Assembly: GCF_001298465.1 (NCBI RefSeq)
Contig: NZ_CP012541.1
Location: 1,488,001-1,552,000, forward strand
Source: Campylobacter concisus
Lineage (GTDB): Bacteria > Campylobacterota > Campylobacteria > Campylobacterales > Campylobacteraceae
Direction of reading: 5' to 3'
DNA: 64,000 nucleotides
Notes under the pieces: generated by a model
The model's input: the letters and a program-made list of their open reading frames with translations, nothing else
The model's database searches: none
What the model was told of the DNA's origin: nothing
Translations under genes and position numbers: made by a program
Shown here: positions 28,062 through 37,556 of the stretch, piece by piece
How positions within the stretch are numbered: the first letter of the stretch is position 1
Layout: each line of letters begins with the position of its first letter

Positions 28062-28820
28062 CTAAGATTTTAGTGTTGAATATAGTGAGCCTAAAAAGTC
28101 ATTTTGATAGATAAATAGTGTCTTTTTTAGCCAACTTGCATCTTTTTTTACCGCTATTCGCCTTATATCATCAAGCACACCATCGGGTTTATTTATCCCA
28201 CGCTTTGTTGTGAAAAATACCTCATAGCCAACGCTTTTTGCCACATTTTTTAGCTCATCATTAAATTTACCTCTTGGCCAGCAAAGAAGCTTGTCATCAA
28301 AGCCAAAATTTTTATACATAAATTCTTTGCATTTTGTAAAATTTTCTTTCATTTCACAAATACCAAAATAATCATCAAAATGCGTATAAGTATGCGAGTG
28401 AAAGTCAAAGCACTCTTTCATCTTTACTATTTCCTCGTAGTTTAAAAAGACATCTTCAGGTCTAGTTGGTGCAGCATTTTTGTATTCGTTATGATCTAGC
28501 TCTATAAACTCGCCACTTTTTCTACTCGCCTGCTCTATCCAGCCAGCAACTAAAAAAATAGTCGCTTTAAGATTAAATTCCTTGATAATAGGATATGCGT
28601 AAACAAAATTATCCTTCCAGCCATCATCAAATGTGATAAAGACACTCTTTTTAGGCACACTAAGCTCACCTTTTTTATATGCCACAAACTCGGCCGAACT
28701 TAGCGATTTGTAGCCATTTTGAGCCAAAAATTTCATCTGATCTCTAAACTCATCTACACTACTTGCAATAAACCCACTTTTTTTAAGCACATGATGATAC
28801 ATTAAAACTGTTACGCTCAT
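28062..28820 (-). CDS. Polysaccharide deacetylase (NodB homology domain), copy B
   Basis: 252 residues. VFITFDDGWKDN supplies the Asp pair, HSHTYTHFD the histidines, LLCWPRGKFND the third motif. The tail KKTLFIYQNDFLGSLYSTL matches the tail of copy A. No signal peptide. It follows the GT4 gene with an ATGA overlap, exactly as copy A follows its own GT4 gene, but on the opposite strand. Confidence 0.87.
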   Translation of the reverse strand: MSVTVLMYHHVLKKSGFIASSVDEFRDQMKFLAQNGYKSLSSAEFVAYKKGELSVPKKSVFITFDDGWKDNFVYAYPIIKEFNLKATIFLVAGWIEQASRKSGEFIELDHNEYKNAAPTRPEDVFLNYEEIVKMKECFDFHSHTYTHFDDYFGICEMKENFTKCKEFMYKNFGFDDKLLCWPRGKFNDELKNVAKSVGYEVFFTTKRGINKPDGVLDDIRRIAVKKDASWLKKTLFIYQNDFLGSLYSTLKS

Positions 28821-29866
28821 TTTACAAGTTCCATATATAAATTTTGTGTGTTTTCTATCATTTTTTCGATGCTAAATGTCTCTTTTACATACTCTCTGCC
28901 AAACTCGCCCATCTGTTTTCTTAAATTTTCATCCAAAATGAGCCTTTCAAGTACCTTTTTTAGCCCCTCTTTATCGCCATTTTGAAATAAAAATCCACTC
29001 TTTCCATCACTCACTGCCTCGCCAAGACCGCCTACATCGCTTCCAATAGTAGCTAGCTTGCACGAAGATGCTTCAAGCAACGCTCCACCTATGGCCTCCA
29101 TCTCTGAAGGCAACACACAAATATCAAGTGAGCCCAAAAAATCACTCACATCGGTTCTATTGCCGAGCATAAAGATATTTTTTTTATCTTTTATATACTC
29201 TTTTAGATTCTCATTTTGAGGACCGTCACCTACGATAAAGAGAGCTGACTTTTCTAAATTTAGCTCATCAAATGCATCGATTAAGAGCTTATGATTTTTA
29301 GCTGCCCTTAGCACTGCCACGATACAAACACCCACTACATCGTCACTTAGGCCAAATTCTTTTTTCATATTTATCTTAAATTCTGGTGTGTACTTTTGCG
29401 TATCAATGCCAGTGTAAATTTTTAGCACCTTCTCTTTTTTCACGCCTCTTTTGATAAGATCAGCGCAAACTGAGTCACACACGCCGACTACTTTTGTACT
29501 TAGATTATAAGGCAAAGGCGATGTTATAGGCAGCTGCAAATGCCTAGTGCGAACCACGCTAACGCCGCAAATTTTGCCCACTATAGCGCCTATTGTGCCG
29601 TCTTTGCCTGAGTGAGTTGAGATGATTTTTATATTATTTTGCTTTACAAATTTACAAATTTTTAAAATTTCAAAGATATTGAAAGACTTTTTGAGATTAA
29701 ACTCAACGAATTCACACTCTATTTGCTTCTCAAAGCTTTTTGAGCCAGGATTTAGCCCATAAAAAACCTTAAATTTGCTCTTATCTAGTCCATTTATCAC
29801 ACGCTGTGTGCGGTGTTCCTGTCCACCAAATCCAAGAGAGCTTTCAAGCTCAAGTATATTTATCAT
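28817..29866 (-). CDS. GT4 glycosyltransferase (copy B of GT4-deacetylase pair)
   Basis: 349 residues, GT-B fold. ESSLGFGGQEHRTQRVINGL is the N-terminal loop and SEMEAIGGALLEASSCKLA the Ex7E motif. Less similar in its N-terminal half to copy A than the deacetylases are to each other, as expected if acceptors differ. Sits between the GT2 gene (three bases upstream) and deacetylase B (four-base overlap). Confidence 0.87.
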   Translation of the reverse strand: MINILELESSLGFGGQEHRTQRVINGLDKSKFKVFYGLNPGSKSFEKQIECEFVEFNLKKSFNIFEILKICKFVKQNNIKIISTHSGKDGTIGAIVGKICGVSVVRTRHLQLPITSPLPYNLSTKVVGVCDSVCADLIKRGVKKEKVLKIYTGIDTQKYTPEFKINMKKEFGLSDDVVGVCIVAVLRAAKNHKLLIDAFDELNLEKSALFIVGDGPQNENLKEYIKDKKNIFMLGNRTDVSDFLGSLDICVLPSEMEAIGGALLEASSCKLATIGSDVGGLGEAVSDGKSGFLFQNGDKEGLKKVLERLILDENLRKQMGEFGREYVKETFSIEKMIENTQNLYMELVK

Positions 29867-29869
29867 CTT

Positions 29870-30898
29870 CTACTCTTTAAATTCTTTCATTTTTTTATTT
29901 GACAAAAAGCCATTTATTGTATTAAAGATTTTTAAAATTTTTGATACATTTTCGTACGATTTTACATTTTTTAGCACTTTAAGCAAAATTCTCTGCTTTA
30001 GTCTAAGCTTTGAAAAACCAGCTGAGTTTATGATGCTATCAATATCTGCATAAAAAAGATCAAGTGCCTTTACATAGCTACTATTTTTTAGATTTGGTCT
30101 TGCCAAAATGGCTGGTATATAGACGCTTTTTATCTTTCTAAGCTCTAGATCTGGCACCATTTCAAGAGCTAAATTTTTGTCTTTTAAAATTGAGATTATG
30201 TCGTCATAGACAAATTTATGATCCATCACAGCTTTTAATTTTTCAAAGCCAGCAGTGTTGTTGTCTCCTATCTTATAGCAATAAAAAACCTTATTTAGCT
30301 TTACAAGGGTTTTTGAAGCGATAACATTTCTCACTACAGTGTGAAAATCTTCAGCTTGCGTGATCCCAACTGGAAATAAATTTTCTTTTAAAATTTTAGT
30401 CCTAATCGCCTTGTTTGCCGCATTATGCAAGACTTTGTTATGCCTTGAGGCTAAAAGCCTTTTTAGATACTCGTTTTTATTGATTACGCCATCCTCTTTT
30501 GTCTCAAAATCCTTAAAAAGGAGCTTTTTATGACCATAGACCTTACACATATCTGTTATCACTATGTCGGCATCAAATTTTTCTGAGATATCATAAACGC
30601 ATGAAGCATAATCTTTTTCCACATAGTCATCAGCATCTACGCAGATAGTATATTTGCCACTAGCTAGCAATATACCGTCATTTCTAGCAGCGCTAACACC
30701 GGCATTGCTCTTTGTTTTTAATATTATTTTATCTTTATATTCTTCTAATATTTCTAGCGTATTGTCAGTACTTCCATCATTAATAACTATAATCTCAATA
30801 TCATCCATGTCTTGAGATATAAGCGAATTTAAACAATCCCTAATGTGCTCTTTTTTGTTAAAAACAGGCACTACAAAGCTTATTTTCACATCAGGCAC
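29870..30898 (-). CDS. GT2 glycosyltransferase
   Basis: 342 residues, GT-A fold: ISFVVPVFNKKEHIRDCL, VINDGSTDNTLEIL, AARNDGI and the DxD metal site CVDADDYVE. The C-terminal 120 residues are basic and family-specific. It starts with GTG at 30898, with AAGGAAG just upstream. First gene of the minus-strand three-gene unit, divergent from the ligase gene. Sugar specificity not predictable. Confidence 0.87.
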   Translation of the reverse strand: MPDVKISFVVPVFNKKEHIRDCLNSLISQDMDDIEIIVINDGSTDNTLEILEEYKDKIILKTKSNAGVSAARNDGILLASGKYTICVDADDYVEKDYASCVYDISEKFDADIVITDMCKVYGHKKLLFKDFETKEDGVINKNEYLKRLLASRHNKVLHNAANKAIRTKILKENLFPVGITQAEDFHTVVRNVIASKTLVKLNKVFYCYKIGDNNTAGFEKLKAVMDHKFVYDDIISILKDKNLALEMVPDLELRKIKSVYIPAILARPNLKNSSYVKALDLFYADIDSIINSAGFSKLRLKQRILLKVLKNVKSYENVSKILKIFNTINGFLSNKKMKEFKE

Positions 30899-30952
30899 GA
30901 TACTTCCTTTTAATTTTTGTTTAATTGTATATTATTTTTAGTTCAGCAATGA

Positions 30953-30958
30953 TAAAAT
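30953..30958 (+). promoter_or_regulatory. Possible -10 for the ligase gene
   Basis: TAAAAT 32 bases before the ATG at 30985, in an AT-rich gap between divergent genes. Confidence 0.4.
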
Positions 30959-30984
30959 GTCCACTTAAAATTTAAAGGATCTGC

Positions 30985-32157
30985 ATGAAAAATGACATCG
31001 TGTCTAAGCTCTACAATCTCTTTTTAGTTATTGTCTTATTTACACTACCAGTAACTGAGGGCTTAAAGCAAATTTTACTTACACTTTTTGTATTGGTTGG
31101 AATTTATATTTGTGTCAAAGAAAAAAAGCAATTTAAATTTGATCTCATAAATATCTCGCTTTTTATCTTTGTTTTGGCTACTTTTATAAGTTGCCTTATA
31201 AATGGAGTTTCTGTATCAAGAGCACTTGATCCGCTAAGGTGTATGCTATTTTTCTTTGTAGCCAGAAGTGTTGGCATAGAAAAAATAAATTTTAAAATTT
31301 TATTTTTTGCCTTATTTGCTGGTTTGATTGCTGCATTTATCCCTGCTTGTGTAGAAAAATTCACTTCAAATGATCCTTTAGCACTTTTTGAGCTTAAATC
31401 AATAGGACACGTAAATCATAGCGCTATTTTTATGCTGCTAGTTTTTTGTGTAGCATTAGTTTCGATAAATAGCAAAGAAATTTTTGAAAAGTACATAGGC
31501 ATAAGTGTTGCCGGAATTTGCGTACTTGGAATAATGATAGCTGGCTCTAGAGCTACAATGTATCTTTTACCAATCATTATTTTTACTTACTTGCTTTTTG
31601 AAATTTTAAATAAACAGATAAAAATAAAATTTTTATTAAGCTTGATAATTTTATTTAGTGTAATAGCTATTTCTTATATATACATATCAACAAATATCAC
31701 TCAAGATGAAAGATTGTATAGTCAACTAACAAAAGGAGTAACTGGATCAGAGACTAGATATCCGATCTTTGCTAGCGCGTTTTATACGTGGTTAGAACAC
31801 CCTTTATTTGGGATAGGTTCTGGTGAGTTTAAGATCATTGATATAACAAAATATTTTCCAGGCAATGTTGAAGTTCATGTTAGTCACGCACACAATACCT
31901 TTTTAACATTTTTAACAGAAAAGGGCGTCGTTGCCTTGCTTGCATATTTGGTATTTCAACTATTACTCTTTATAAAATTCATTAAAAATTTTAGACAAAA
32001 TAGCATAGTTTTTCTTGCACTTTTAATGCTTATGGCTAATAATATAATTTCACTTGCAAATACAACATTTCACCATGAAAATGCACTTTTAATGCTACTA
32101 TTTTGGGCTCTAGCTTTAAGTGCGATAGATGAAAAATCGACCTTAAAAATTAGCTAA
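30985..32157 (+). CDS. O-antigen ligase / WaaL-type membrane protein
   Basis: 390 residues with about ten membrane segments and one larger periplasmic loop (about residues 235-310). The loop carries VSHAHNTFLTFLTEKG, whose histidine matches the key WaaL position, and HPLFGIGSGEF; the Arg in IAGSRATMYL is the other conserved site of the Wzy_C superfamily. Ligases of this family join polyprenyl-linked glycan to lipid A core in the periplasm. Polymerases (Wzy) share the fold, so ligase versus polymerase is inferred from position at the edge of a core locus. Confidence 0.82.
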   Translation: MKNDIVSKLYNLFLVIVLFTLPVTEGLKQILLTLFVLVGIYICVKEKKQFKFDLINISLFIFVLATFISCLINGVSVSRALDPLRCMLFFFVARSVGIEKINFKILFFALFAGLIAAFIPACVEKFTSNDPLALFELKSIGHVNHSAIFMLLVFCVALVSINSKEIFEKYIGISVAGICVLGIMIAGSRATMYLLPIIIFTYLLFEILNKQIKIKFLLSLIILFSVIAISYIYISTNITQDERLYSQLTKGVTGSETRYPIFASAFYTWLEHPLFGIGSGEFKIIDITKYFPGNVEVHVSHAHNTFLTFLTEKGVVALLAYLVFQLLLFIKFIKNFRQNSIVFLALLMLMANNIISLANTTFHHENALLMLLFWALALSAIDEKSTLKIS

Positions 32158-32168
32158 CGATCCAACAC

Positions 32169-32208
32169 GCCTCAACCGTTTTAAATTTTATAAAGAAACG
32201 GTTGAGGC
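32169..32208 (+). terminator. Strong hairpin between the ligase gene and uvrA
   Basis: Perfect 13-base arms at 32169-32181 and 32196-32208 (GCCTCAACCGTTT and complement) with a 14-base loop, followed on the plus strand by a T-rich run. It fits Rho-independent termination of the plus-strand ligase transcript; the T-run lies over the last codons of uvrA. It may also block uvrA transcripts from the other side. Confidence 0.8.
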
Positions 32209-32215
32209 AAATTTT

Positions 32216-35044
32216 TTATTTTTTCTTCATCTCCTCAAGCTCTTGCGCTAGAAATTTCCCCGTGTAGCTGCCAGTTTTTTTATAGTTTTTAGCTACTTCT
32301 TTTACACTGCCGCACGCTATCACTTTACCGCCCTTTGCGCCGCCTTCTGGTCCCATATCTACGATATAGTCGCAGTTTTTGATAACATCCATATTATGCT
32401 CGATCACAAAGACTGAATTTCCAAGATCAACTAAGTGATTTAGCACCTTTACAAGCCTATCAACATCGGCAAAATGAAGTCCAGTCGTTGGCTCATCAAG
32501 GATGTAAAGCGTATTTCCGGTATCACTTCTACTAAGCTCTTTTGCTAGCTTCACACGTTGCGCCTCGCCACCACTAAGCGTGACTGCATTTTGTCCAAGC
32601 GTGATGTAGCCAAGCCCCACGTCTTGCAGCGTGGTGAGCTTTGAAGCGATCTTTGGCACAGCCTTAAAAAACTCAACCGCCTCATCTATGCTCATATTTA
32701 GCACCTCAGCGATGTTTTTGCCTTTGTATAAAATTTCTAAGGTTTGAGCGTTATATCTAGCACCATTACAAACGTCACAAACTACGTTAATATCAGGCAA
32801 AAAGTGCATCTCAATCGTAATCTCACCCTCGCCTTGGCACTTCTCGCAGCGTCCACCTTTGACGTTGAAGCTAAAGCGCCCTATTTTATAGCCTCTAAGC
32901 TTAGCTTCTTTAGTCTGCGCAAACAAATTTCTGATCTCGTCCATCACGCCAGTGTATGTCGCTGGATTTGAGCGTGGGGTGCGGCCGATCGGGCTTTGAT
33001 CTAGATATATAACCTTATCTAGATTCTCAAGTCCGCTTAAATTTACTCCAGCTATCTTTTTTACTTTTTTGGCCCTATTTAGCTGCTCCTGCGCCTCTGG
33101 AAGCAAGGTCTGAAGCACTAGCGAGCTTTTGCCAGATCCTGAAACGCCAGTGATGCCTACAAGGTTTCTAAGCGGAAATTTTGCGGTTAAATTTGAGATA
33201 TTATTGATATTTACATTTGAAATTTCGAGCCACTTCTCAGCTTTTCTATTTTTTTGATAGTCAATCTTTTTCTTGCCATTTATATATAGGGCAGTCTGAG
33301 TGTCTGATCTTAAAAGCTCTTTTGAGCTACCAGCAAAGACCACATTACCGCCAAATTTACCAGCTCCAGGGCCGATATCTACGATAAAATCAGCCTCCTC
33401 TATCGTCTTTTTATCATGCTCGACGACGATTACAGAGTTGCCTTTGGCTTGCAAATTTCTAAGCGTCTTTATGAGTTTTAACGTATCTCGCTCGTGAAGT
33501 CCGATACTTGGCTCATCAAGCACGTACATGACGCCACTTAGCCCGCTTCCTATCTGGCTCGCGATCCTGATACGCTGTGCCTCGCCACCGCTGATCGTCC
33601 TAGCATCACGTCCAAGAGACAAGTAGCCAAGTCCAACGTCATACAAAAAGAAAAGCCTCTCGTTGATCTCTTTTAAGATAGGCTTTGCGATCGCCTTATC
33701 ATAGTCGCTGAGATATGCGAAATTTTTCTCATTCGAGAAAAATGCAGTGCAGTTTTCTATGCTCATATCTAAAATTTCACCAAGGCCAAGGCCAGCGACC
33801 TTGACCGCTAGACTTTGAGGCTTTAGTCTGTGGCCATTACAAGCATCGCAAATTTTCTCGCTCATGTACTCATCGAAGTCCTTATAATCCTTTAAAAGCC
33901 CATGTGAAATTTTAACTACACCATCAAATTTTCTAAGCAGCTTGTTTCGTTTCCAAAAGAACTCAACATCCTTCACATTTCCATATAAAACGAGCCTTTT
34001 TTCATCTTCACTAAGCTCATAATAAGACTTTTTAATATCGATACCATTTTGCTCACAAAAAGCAAGTAAAAATTTATAGTAATAGCTCATGTTATAGCCA
34101 TAAAGCAGTTTGATAGCACCATTTTCTATCGACTTTTCCTCATCGATGATCTTGCTCATATCTAGGCTATACCTTATGCCAAGTCCGTCGCAGTGCTCGC
34201 AAGCGCCCTTTGGCGAGTTAAAGCTAAAGCTTAGTGGTTCAAGCGGCGTAAATGAAATTTTGCAGTCAAAACAAGCCATGTGCTCGCTGTAATGTATAAA
34301 ACTCTCTTTTAAGCCAAGCTCATCGGCATTTGCGATCTCTATCTCGACTTCGCCAAAGCTCTCATTTAGCGCCTTTTCCACGTCGCTCGCAAGGCGTTCG
34401 TGATTTTGCTCATCGATAGCAATCCTATCAACAATAACCTTGATCGTGTGTTTTTTCGTTTTTGCAAGCTCGATATCCTCATCAAGCCTCACCACCACGC
34501 CATCTATTTGCGCTCTTACAAAGCCTTTTTGGCGTAAATTTTCGATCAAATCCGCCCATGTGCCCTTTTTCTCACGAACTAGCGGCGCATAGATGATCAC
34601 TTTTGCGCCAAGTGGGAGTTTTGAAATTTCATTTATGATATCGCTTGCACTCATTTTTGAGATAGGTTTGCCACATTTATGGCAGTGCTGAACGCCGACT
34701 CTTGCGTATAAGAGCCTTAGATAGTCATAAATTTCAGTGATCGTGCCGACCGTTGAGCGAGGGTTTTTAGAGGTTGTCTTTTGATCGATCGCGATAGCAG
34801 GCGTTAAACCCTCGATCTTATCAACATCAGGCTTACCCACTCGGTCCAAAAACTGCCTAGCGTAGCTGCTAAGGCTCTCCATGTATCTTCTTTGCCCCTC
34901 AGCATAAAGCGTATCAAAGGCTAACGTGCTCTTGCCGCTTCCGCTAAGACCGGTAAAAACCACTAATTTATTTTTAGGAATTTTAAGATTTATATTTTTT
35001 AAGTTATGTTCTCTTGCGCCAGTTATTTCAATAATATCGTTCAT
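32216..35044 (-). CDS. uvrA: Excinuclease ABC subunit A
   Basis: DNA damage sensor of nucleotide excision repair. 942 residues, full length, with two ABC ATPase modules: Walker A GLSGSGKST near residue 35 and GVSGSGKSS near 640, signature motifs ISGGEAQRIRIASQIGSG and LSGGEAQRVKLAKELSR, Walker B VLDEPSIGLH and ILDEPTTGLH. Zinc-binding CHKCGK and the CxxC pairs around CEHCDGLG and CEKCQGEGE are present. Monocistronic in this window. Confidence 0.97.
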   Translation of the reverse strand: MNDIIEITGAREHNLKNINLKIPKNKLVVFTGLSGSGKSTLAFDTLYAEGQRRYMESLSSYARQFLDRVGKPDVDKIEGLTPAIAIDQKTTSKNPRSTVGTITEIYDYLRLLYARVGVQHCHKCGKPISKMSASDIINEISKLPLGAKVIIYAPLVREKKGTWADLIENLRQKGFVRAQIDGVVVRLDEDIELAKTKKHTIKVIVDRIAIDEQNHERLASDVEKALNESFGEVEIEIANADELGLKESFIHYSEHMACFDCKISFTPLEPLSFSFNSPKGACEHCDGLGIRYSLDMSKIIDEEKSIENGAIKLLYGYNMSYYYKFLLAFCEQNGIDIKKSYYELSEDEKRLVLYGNVKDVEFFWKRNKLLRKFDGVVKISHGLLKDYKDFDEYMSEKICDACNGHRLKPQSLAVKVAGLGLGEILDMSIENCTAFFSNEKNFAYLSDYDKAIAKPILKEINERLFFLYDVGLGYLSLGRDARTISGGEAQRIRIASQIGSGLSGVMYVLDEPSIGLHERDTLKLIKTLRNLQAKGNSVIVVEHDKKTIEEADFIVDIGPGAGKFGGNVVFAGSSKELLRSDTQTALYINGKKKIDYQKNRKAEKWLEISNVNINNISNLTAKFPLRNLVGITGVSGSGKSSLVLQTLLPEAQEQLNRAKKVKKIAGVNLSGLENLDKVIYLDQSPIGRTPRSNPATYTGVMDEIRNLFAQTKEAKLRGYKIGRFSFNVKGGRCEKCQGEGEITIEMHFLPDINVVCDVCNGARYNAQTLEILYKGKNIAEVLNMSIDEAVEFFKAVPKIASKLTTLQDVGLGYITLGQNAVTLSGGEAQRVKLAKELSRSDTGNTLYILDEPTTGLHFADVDRLVKVLNHLVDLGNSVFVIEHNMDVIKNCDYIVDMGPEGGAKGGKVIACGSVKEVAKNYKKTGSYTGKFLAQELEEMKKK

Positions 35045-35218
35045 TAAATTTATACAACCTTTTTAAAATTTTAATCTGTAAATTTAGTCTAAAAGTGATA
35101 AAAGATTTATAAAGTAGTTTTTCTAAAATTTAAGATCGTAGTTAAATTTAAGTGCTTATTTATATCATTTTCAGCTTTTTTTGATATTCTACGCCAAATT
35201 TTAATCTAAGGAGAAAAA

Positions 35219-35503
35219 ATGTCTGTAAAAATAACTGATATATGCATAAGCTGTGGTTCATGTATTGATGAATGCCCAGTTTCAGCCATCGTTGATGATA
35301 GCGACAACCCAACTGGTGCAGATACATACTATGTTTATTCAAATAAATGCGTTGAGTGCGTAGGCTACAACGATGAGCCAGCCTGTGCATCTGCCTGTCC
35401 AACTGACGGTTGTATCGTATGGGACGCTGTTGTAGCAGGACAACCTTCGCGCGATCAGATCGGTGCTGATGCACGCAATGGCTCTATTCCAGTTATTCAA
35501 TAA
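35219..35503 (+). CDS. fdxA: 4Fe-4S ferredoxin, FdxA-like
   Basis: 94 residues with two 4Fe-4S cluster motifs, CISCGSCIDECP at the N-terminus and CVECVGYNDEPACASACP, the second with an insertion between its second and third cysteines as in YfhL/Allochromatium-type ferredoxins. It carries electrons in the cytoplasm. In C. jejuni an iron-induced ferredoxin, FdxA, sits next to ahpC and ndk and helps aerotolerance; here the order fdx-ndk-DUF177-rpmF-plsX-fabH-ahpC keeps that neighbourhood. SD AAGGAG precedes the ATG. Confidence 0.88.
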   Translation: MSVKITDICISCGSCIDECPVSAIVDDSDNPTGADTYYVYSNKCVECVGYNDEPACASACPTDGCIVWDAVVAGQPSRDQIGADARNGSIPVIQ

Positions 35504-35521
35504 ATTTATATTTATAAATTT

Positions 35522-35540
35522 TAGGCTCAATTTGAGCCTA
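35522..35540 (+). terminator. Terminator after the ferredoxin gene
   Basis: TAGGCTC, a five-base loop and GAGCCTA, followed at once by TTTTATTTTT. A classic Rho-independent terminator separating fdxA from ndk. Confidence 0.85.
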
Positions 35541-35563
35541 TTTTATTTTTAAGCTTTATTTGA

Positions 35564-35569
35564 TATAAT
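35564..35569 (+). promoter_or_regulatory. -10 element for the ndk-fabH operon
   Basis: TATAAT preceded by TGA (extended -10), 43 bases before the ndk ATG and directly after a terminator, so a new transcript must start here. Confidence 0.65.
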
Positions 35570-35611
35570 TGCCAACTTCAATTTAAATAACCTAGATTTA
35601 AGGAAAAATTT

Positions 35612-36025
35612 ATGCAAAGAACACTTTCTATTATTAAGCCTGATGCTGTTAAGAAAAATGTTGTTGGAAAAATTATAGATAGATTTGAAAGTAACGGCCT
35701 AAGGATCGCAGCTGCAAAGAAAATCCAACTTAGCAAATGCGACGCAAAAGCATTTTATGCAGTTCATAAAGATAGACCTTTCTTCAACGATCTAGTCGAA
35801 TTTATGATAAGCGGGCCAGTTGTGGTTATGGTTTTAGAGGGCGACAATGCAGTTGCTAAAAACCGCGAGCTAATGGGTGCAACTAACCCAAAAGAAGCAG
35901 CTCCTGGCACTATAAGAGCTGATTTTGCTGATAGCATTGATGCAAATGCAGTTCACGGAAGTGATAGCCTAGAAAATGCCATGAATGAAATAAATTTCTT
36001 CTTTGCTTCAAGAGAAATTTACTAA
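35612..36025 (+). CDS. ndk: Nucleoside diphosphate kinase
   Basis: Balances NTP/dNTP pools by phosphotransfer through a phosphohistidine. 137 residues; starts [14 protein letters not shown] and has the active-site histidine in [30 protein letters not shown] is present. First gene of an operon through fabH. Confidence 0.96.
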   Translation: MQRTLSIIKPDAVKKNVVGKIIDRFESNGLRIAAAKKIQLSKCDAKAFYAVHKDRPFFNDLVEFMISGPVVVMVLEGDNAVAKNRELMGATNPKEAAPGTIRADFADSIDANAVHGSDSLENAMNEINFFFASREIY

Positions 36026-36041
36026 TTTTAGGTCAAGAAAA

Positions 36042-36401
36042 TTGATTATATCTTTTTCTAAAATAGCAAACAAAGATATAAGCTTTGAGCTAGTAGGAAA
36101 TGATAATTTAGTTTTTATTGGATTTTTAAAAAGAAAAGATCCTTTTTTGGTAAAATGCCAAGGCAAAATAAAAGGTAATATAAATTATATTTGCGATCGA
36201 TGCGGTGAAGTATTTATGCTGCCTATTGATCAAGATGTAGAGCTAAATTTAAGCGATGGTATCTATAAAGATAGCGAAAATAAGCTTAGCGATACGATGG
36301 AATTTTTTGATGGCAATATTGATTTAAAAGAAGTCCTTGAGAGCGAGTTAGAAGCTTTTAAGAGTGATTATTTCTATTGTGAAAAATGTAAAAATTTATA
36401 A
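36042..36401 (+). CDS. DUF177/YceD family protein
   Basis: 119 residues when started at TTG 36042, which has AGG about ten bases upstream; another TTG frame start at 36003 would overlap ndk by 23 bases and add 13 residues. Two CxxC pairs, CDRCGE and the C-terminal CEKCKN, indicate a zinc site. YceD/DUF177 proteins sit beside rpmF in many bacteria and have been tied to 23S rRNA accumulation; that role is family knowledge, not shown here. rpmF follows after 12 bases. Confidence 0.82.
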   Translation: MIISFSKIANKDISFELVGNDNLVFIGFLKRKDPFLVKCQGKIKGNINYICDRCGEVFMLPIDQDVELNLSDGIYKDSENKLSDTMEFFDGNIDLKEVLESELEAFKSDYFYCEKCKNL

Positions 36402-36413
36402 AGGAGAGTAAAA

Positions 36414-36560
36414 ATGGCAGTACCAAAGCGAAGAGTGAGTCATTCTCGTGCAGCAAAACGTAGAACACATTATAAAGTTACACTTCCAGTGCCTGTAAAA
36501 GACAAAGATGGTTCTTGGAAAATGCCTCACCGCATAAACAAAACTACAGGTGAATATTAA
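36414..36560 (+). CDS. rpmF: 50S ribosomal protein L32
   Basis: 48 residues beginning [20 protein letters not shown] and ending INKTTGEY, the typical L32 N-terminus and length. The zinc-binding cysteines of some L32 forms are absent, so this is the C-minus type. AAGGAGAG lies seven bases before the ATG. It sits between DUF177 and plsX, the usual link between ribosome synthesis and lipid synthesis genes. Confidence 0.97.
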   Translation: MAVPKRRVSHSRAAKRRTHYKVTLPVPVKDKDGSWKMPHRINKTTGEY

Positions 36561-36563
36561 AAT

Positions 36564-37553
36564 ATGATTCGCATTGCTATCGATGCTATGGGTGGTGATT
36601 TTGGTGCAGATCCTATAATATCTGGTGTTATTGATGCACTAAAAGAGACAGAATTTAAAGCTGTATTAGTCGGCGATAGCAATGTCATCAAACCACTCAT
36701 TCCACAGTCTTATTTAAAAAATATCGAATTTTTAGAAGCTAGCGAAGTTGTCTCAATGGCAGATGGCGCAACTGATGCGCTTAAGAGAAAAGACAGTACT
36801 ATCTACAAAGCAATTGAACTCTTAAAAAATAAGGAAGTTGATGCTGTAGTTTCTGCTGGTCATAGTGGTGCAACTATGAGTTTAGCTACCCTAAGAATTG
36901 GTAGACTAAAAAATATTTCTCGTCCAGCAATTGCAACACTTATGCCAAATTCAAAAGAATCTGCGACTTTGGTTTTAGATGTTGGTGCAAATGTTGATTG
37001 CAGAAGTGAGCATTTGTTTCAATTTGCCATAATGGGTGAGGCCTATGCAAAAGAAATTTTAGGTAGAAAAGAGCCAAAAGTTGGTCTTTTGTCAAATGGT
37101 GAAGAAGAGAGCAAAGGCAATGAAGTTAGCAAAGAAGCATTTAAATTAGTTTCTAGGCTTGATAGCTTTATTGGTAATGCAGAAGGTAATCAAATTTTTG
37201 ATGGCAGTATTGATGTAATGGTTTGTGATGGTTTTATGGGAAATATTCTTTTAAAAACTAGTGAAGGCGTTGCAGATGCAATAGGCAAAATCATCAAAAA
37301 ACAAATTAAAAAATCACCTCTTGCTATAGCTGGCTCTGTACTCATGAGAAAAGTTTTTAAGACACTTAAAAAGCAGGTTAGCTATGACGAATATGGCGGT
37401 GCACCGCTTCTTGGTGTAAATGGTTGTGTTATCATAAGTCACGGCAAAAGCAATTCAAAAGCTATAAAAAATGCAATTTTTCAAGCAATAAAATTTGCTA
37501 ATTCAAATATAAATAAAGTTATCGAAGAAGAACTTTCGCACTTTGCAAGGTAA
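36564..37553 (+). CDS. plsX: Phosphate acyltransferase PlsX
   Basis: Makes acyl-phosphate from acyl-ACP for phosphatidic acid synthesis. 329 residues. Starts [43 protein letters not shown], and FVGNAEG-type [10 protein letters not shown] are family marks. Follows rpmF by three bases and precedes fabH by three. Its partner PlsY is encoded at 42963 in this window. Confidence 0.96.
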   Translation: MIRIAIDAMGGDFGADPIISGVIDALKETEFKAVLVGDSNVIKPLIPQSYLKNIEFLEASEVVSMADGATDALKRKDSTIYKAIELLKNKEVDAVVSAGHSGATMSLATLRIGRLKNISRPAIATLMPNSKESATLVLDVGANVDCRSEHLFQFAIMGEAYAKEILGRKEPKVGLLSNGEEESKGNEVSKEAFKLVSRLDSFIGNAEGNQIFDGSIDVMVCDGFMGNILLKTSEGVADAIGKIIKKQIKKSPLAIAGSVLMRKVFKTLKKQVSYDEYGGAPLLGVNGCVIISHGKSNSKAIKNAIFQAIKFANSNINKVIEEELSHFAR

Positions 37554-37556
37554 AAT

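Noticed and set aside
35160-35530. Minus-strand frames opposite the ferredoxin gene
   Set aside because: The two-cluster ferredoxin on the plus strand is certain and conserved in context; the opposite frames have no supporting signals.
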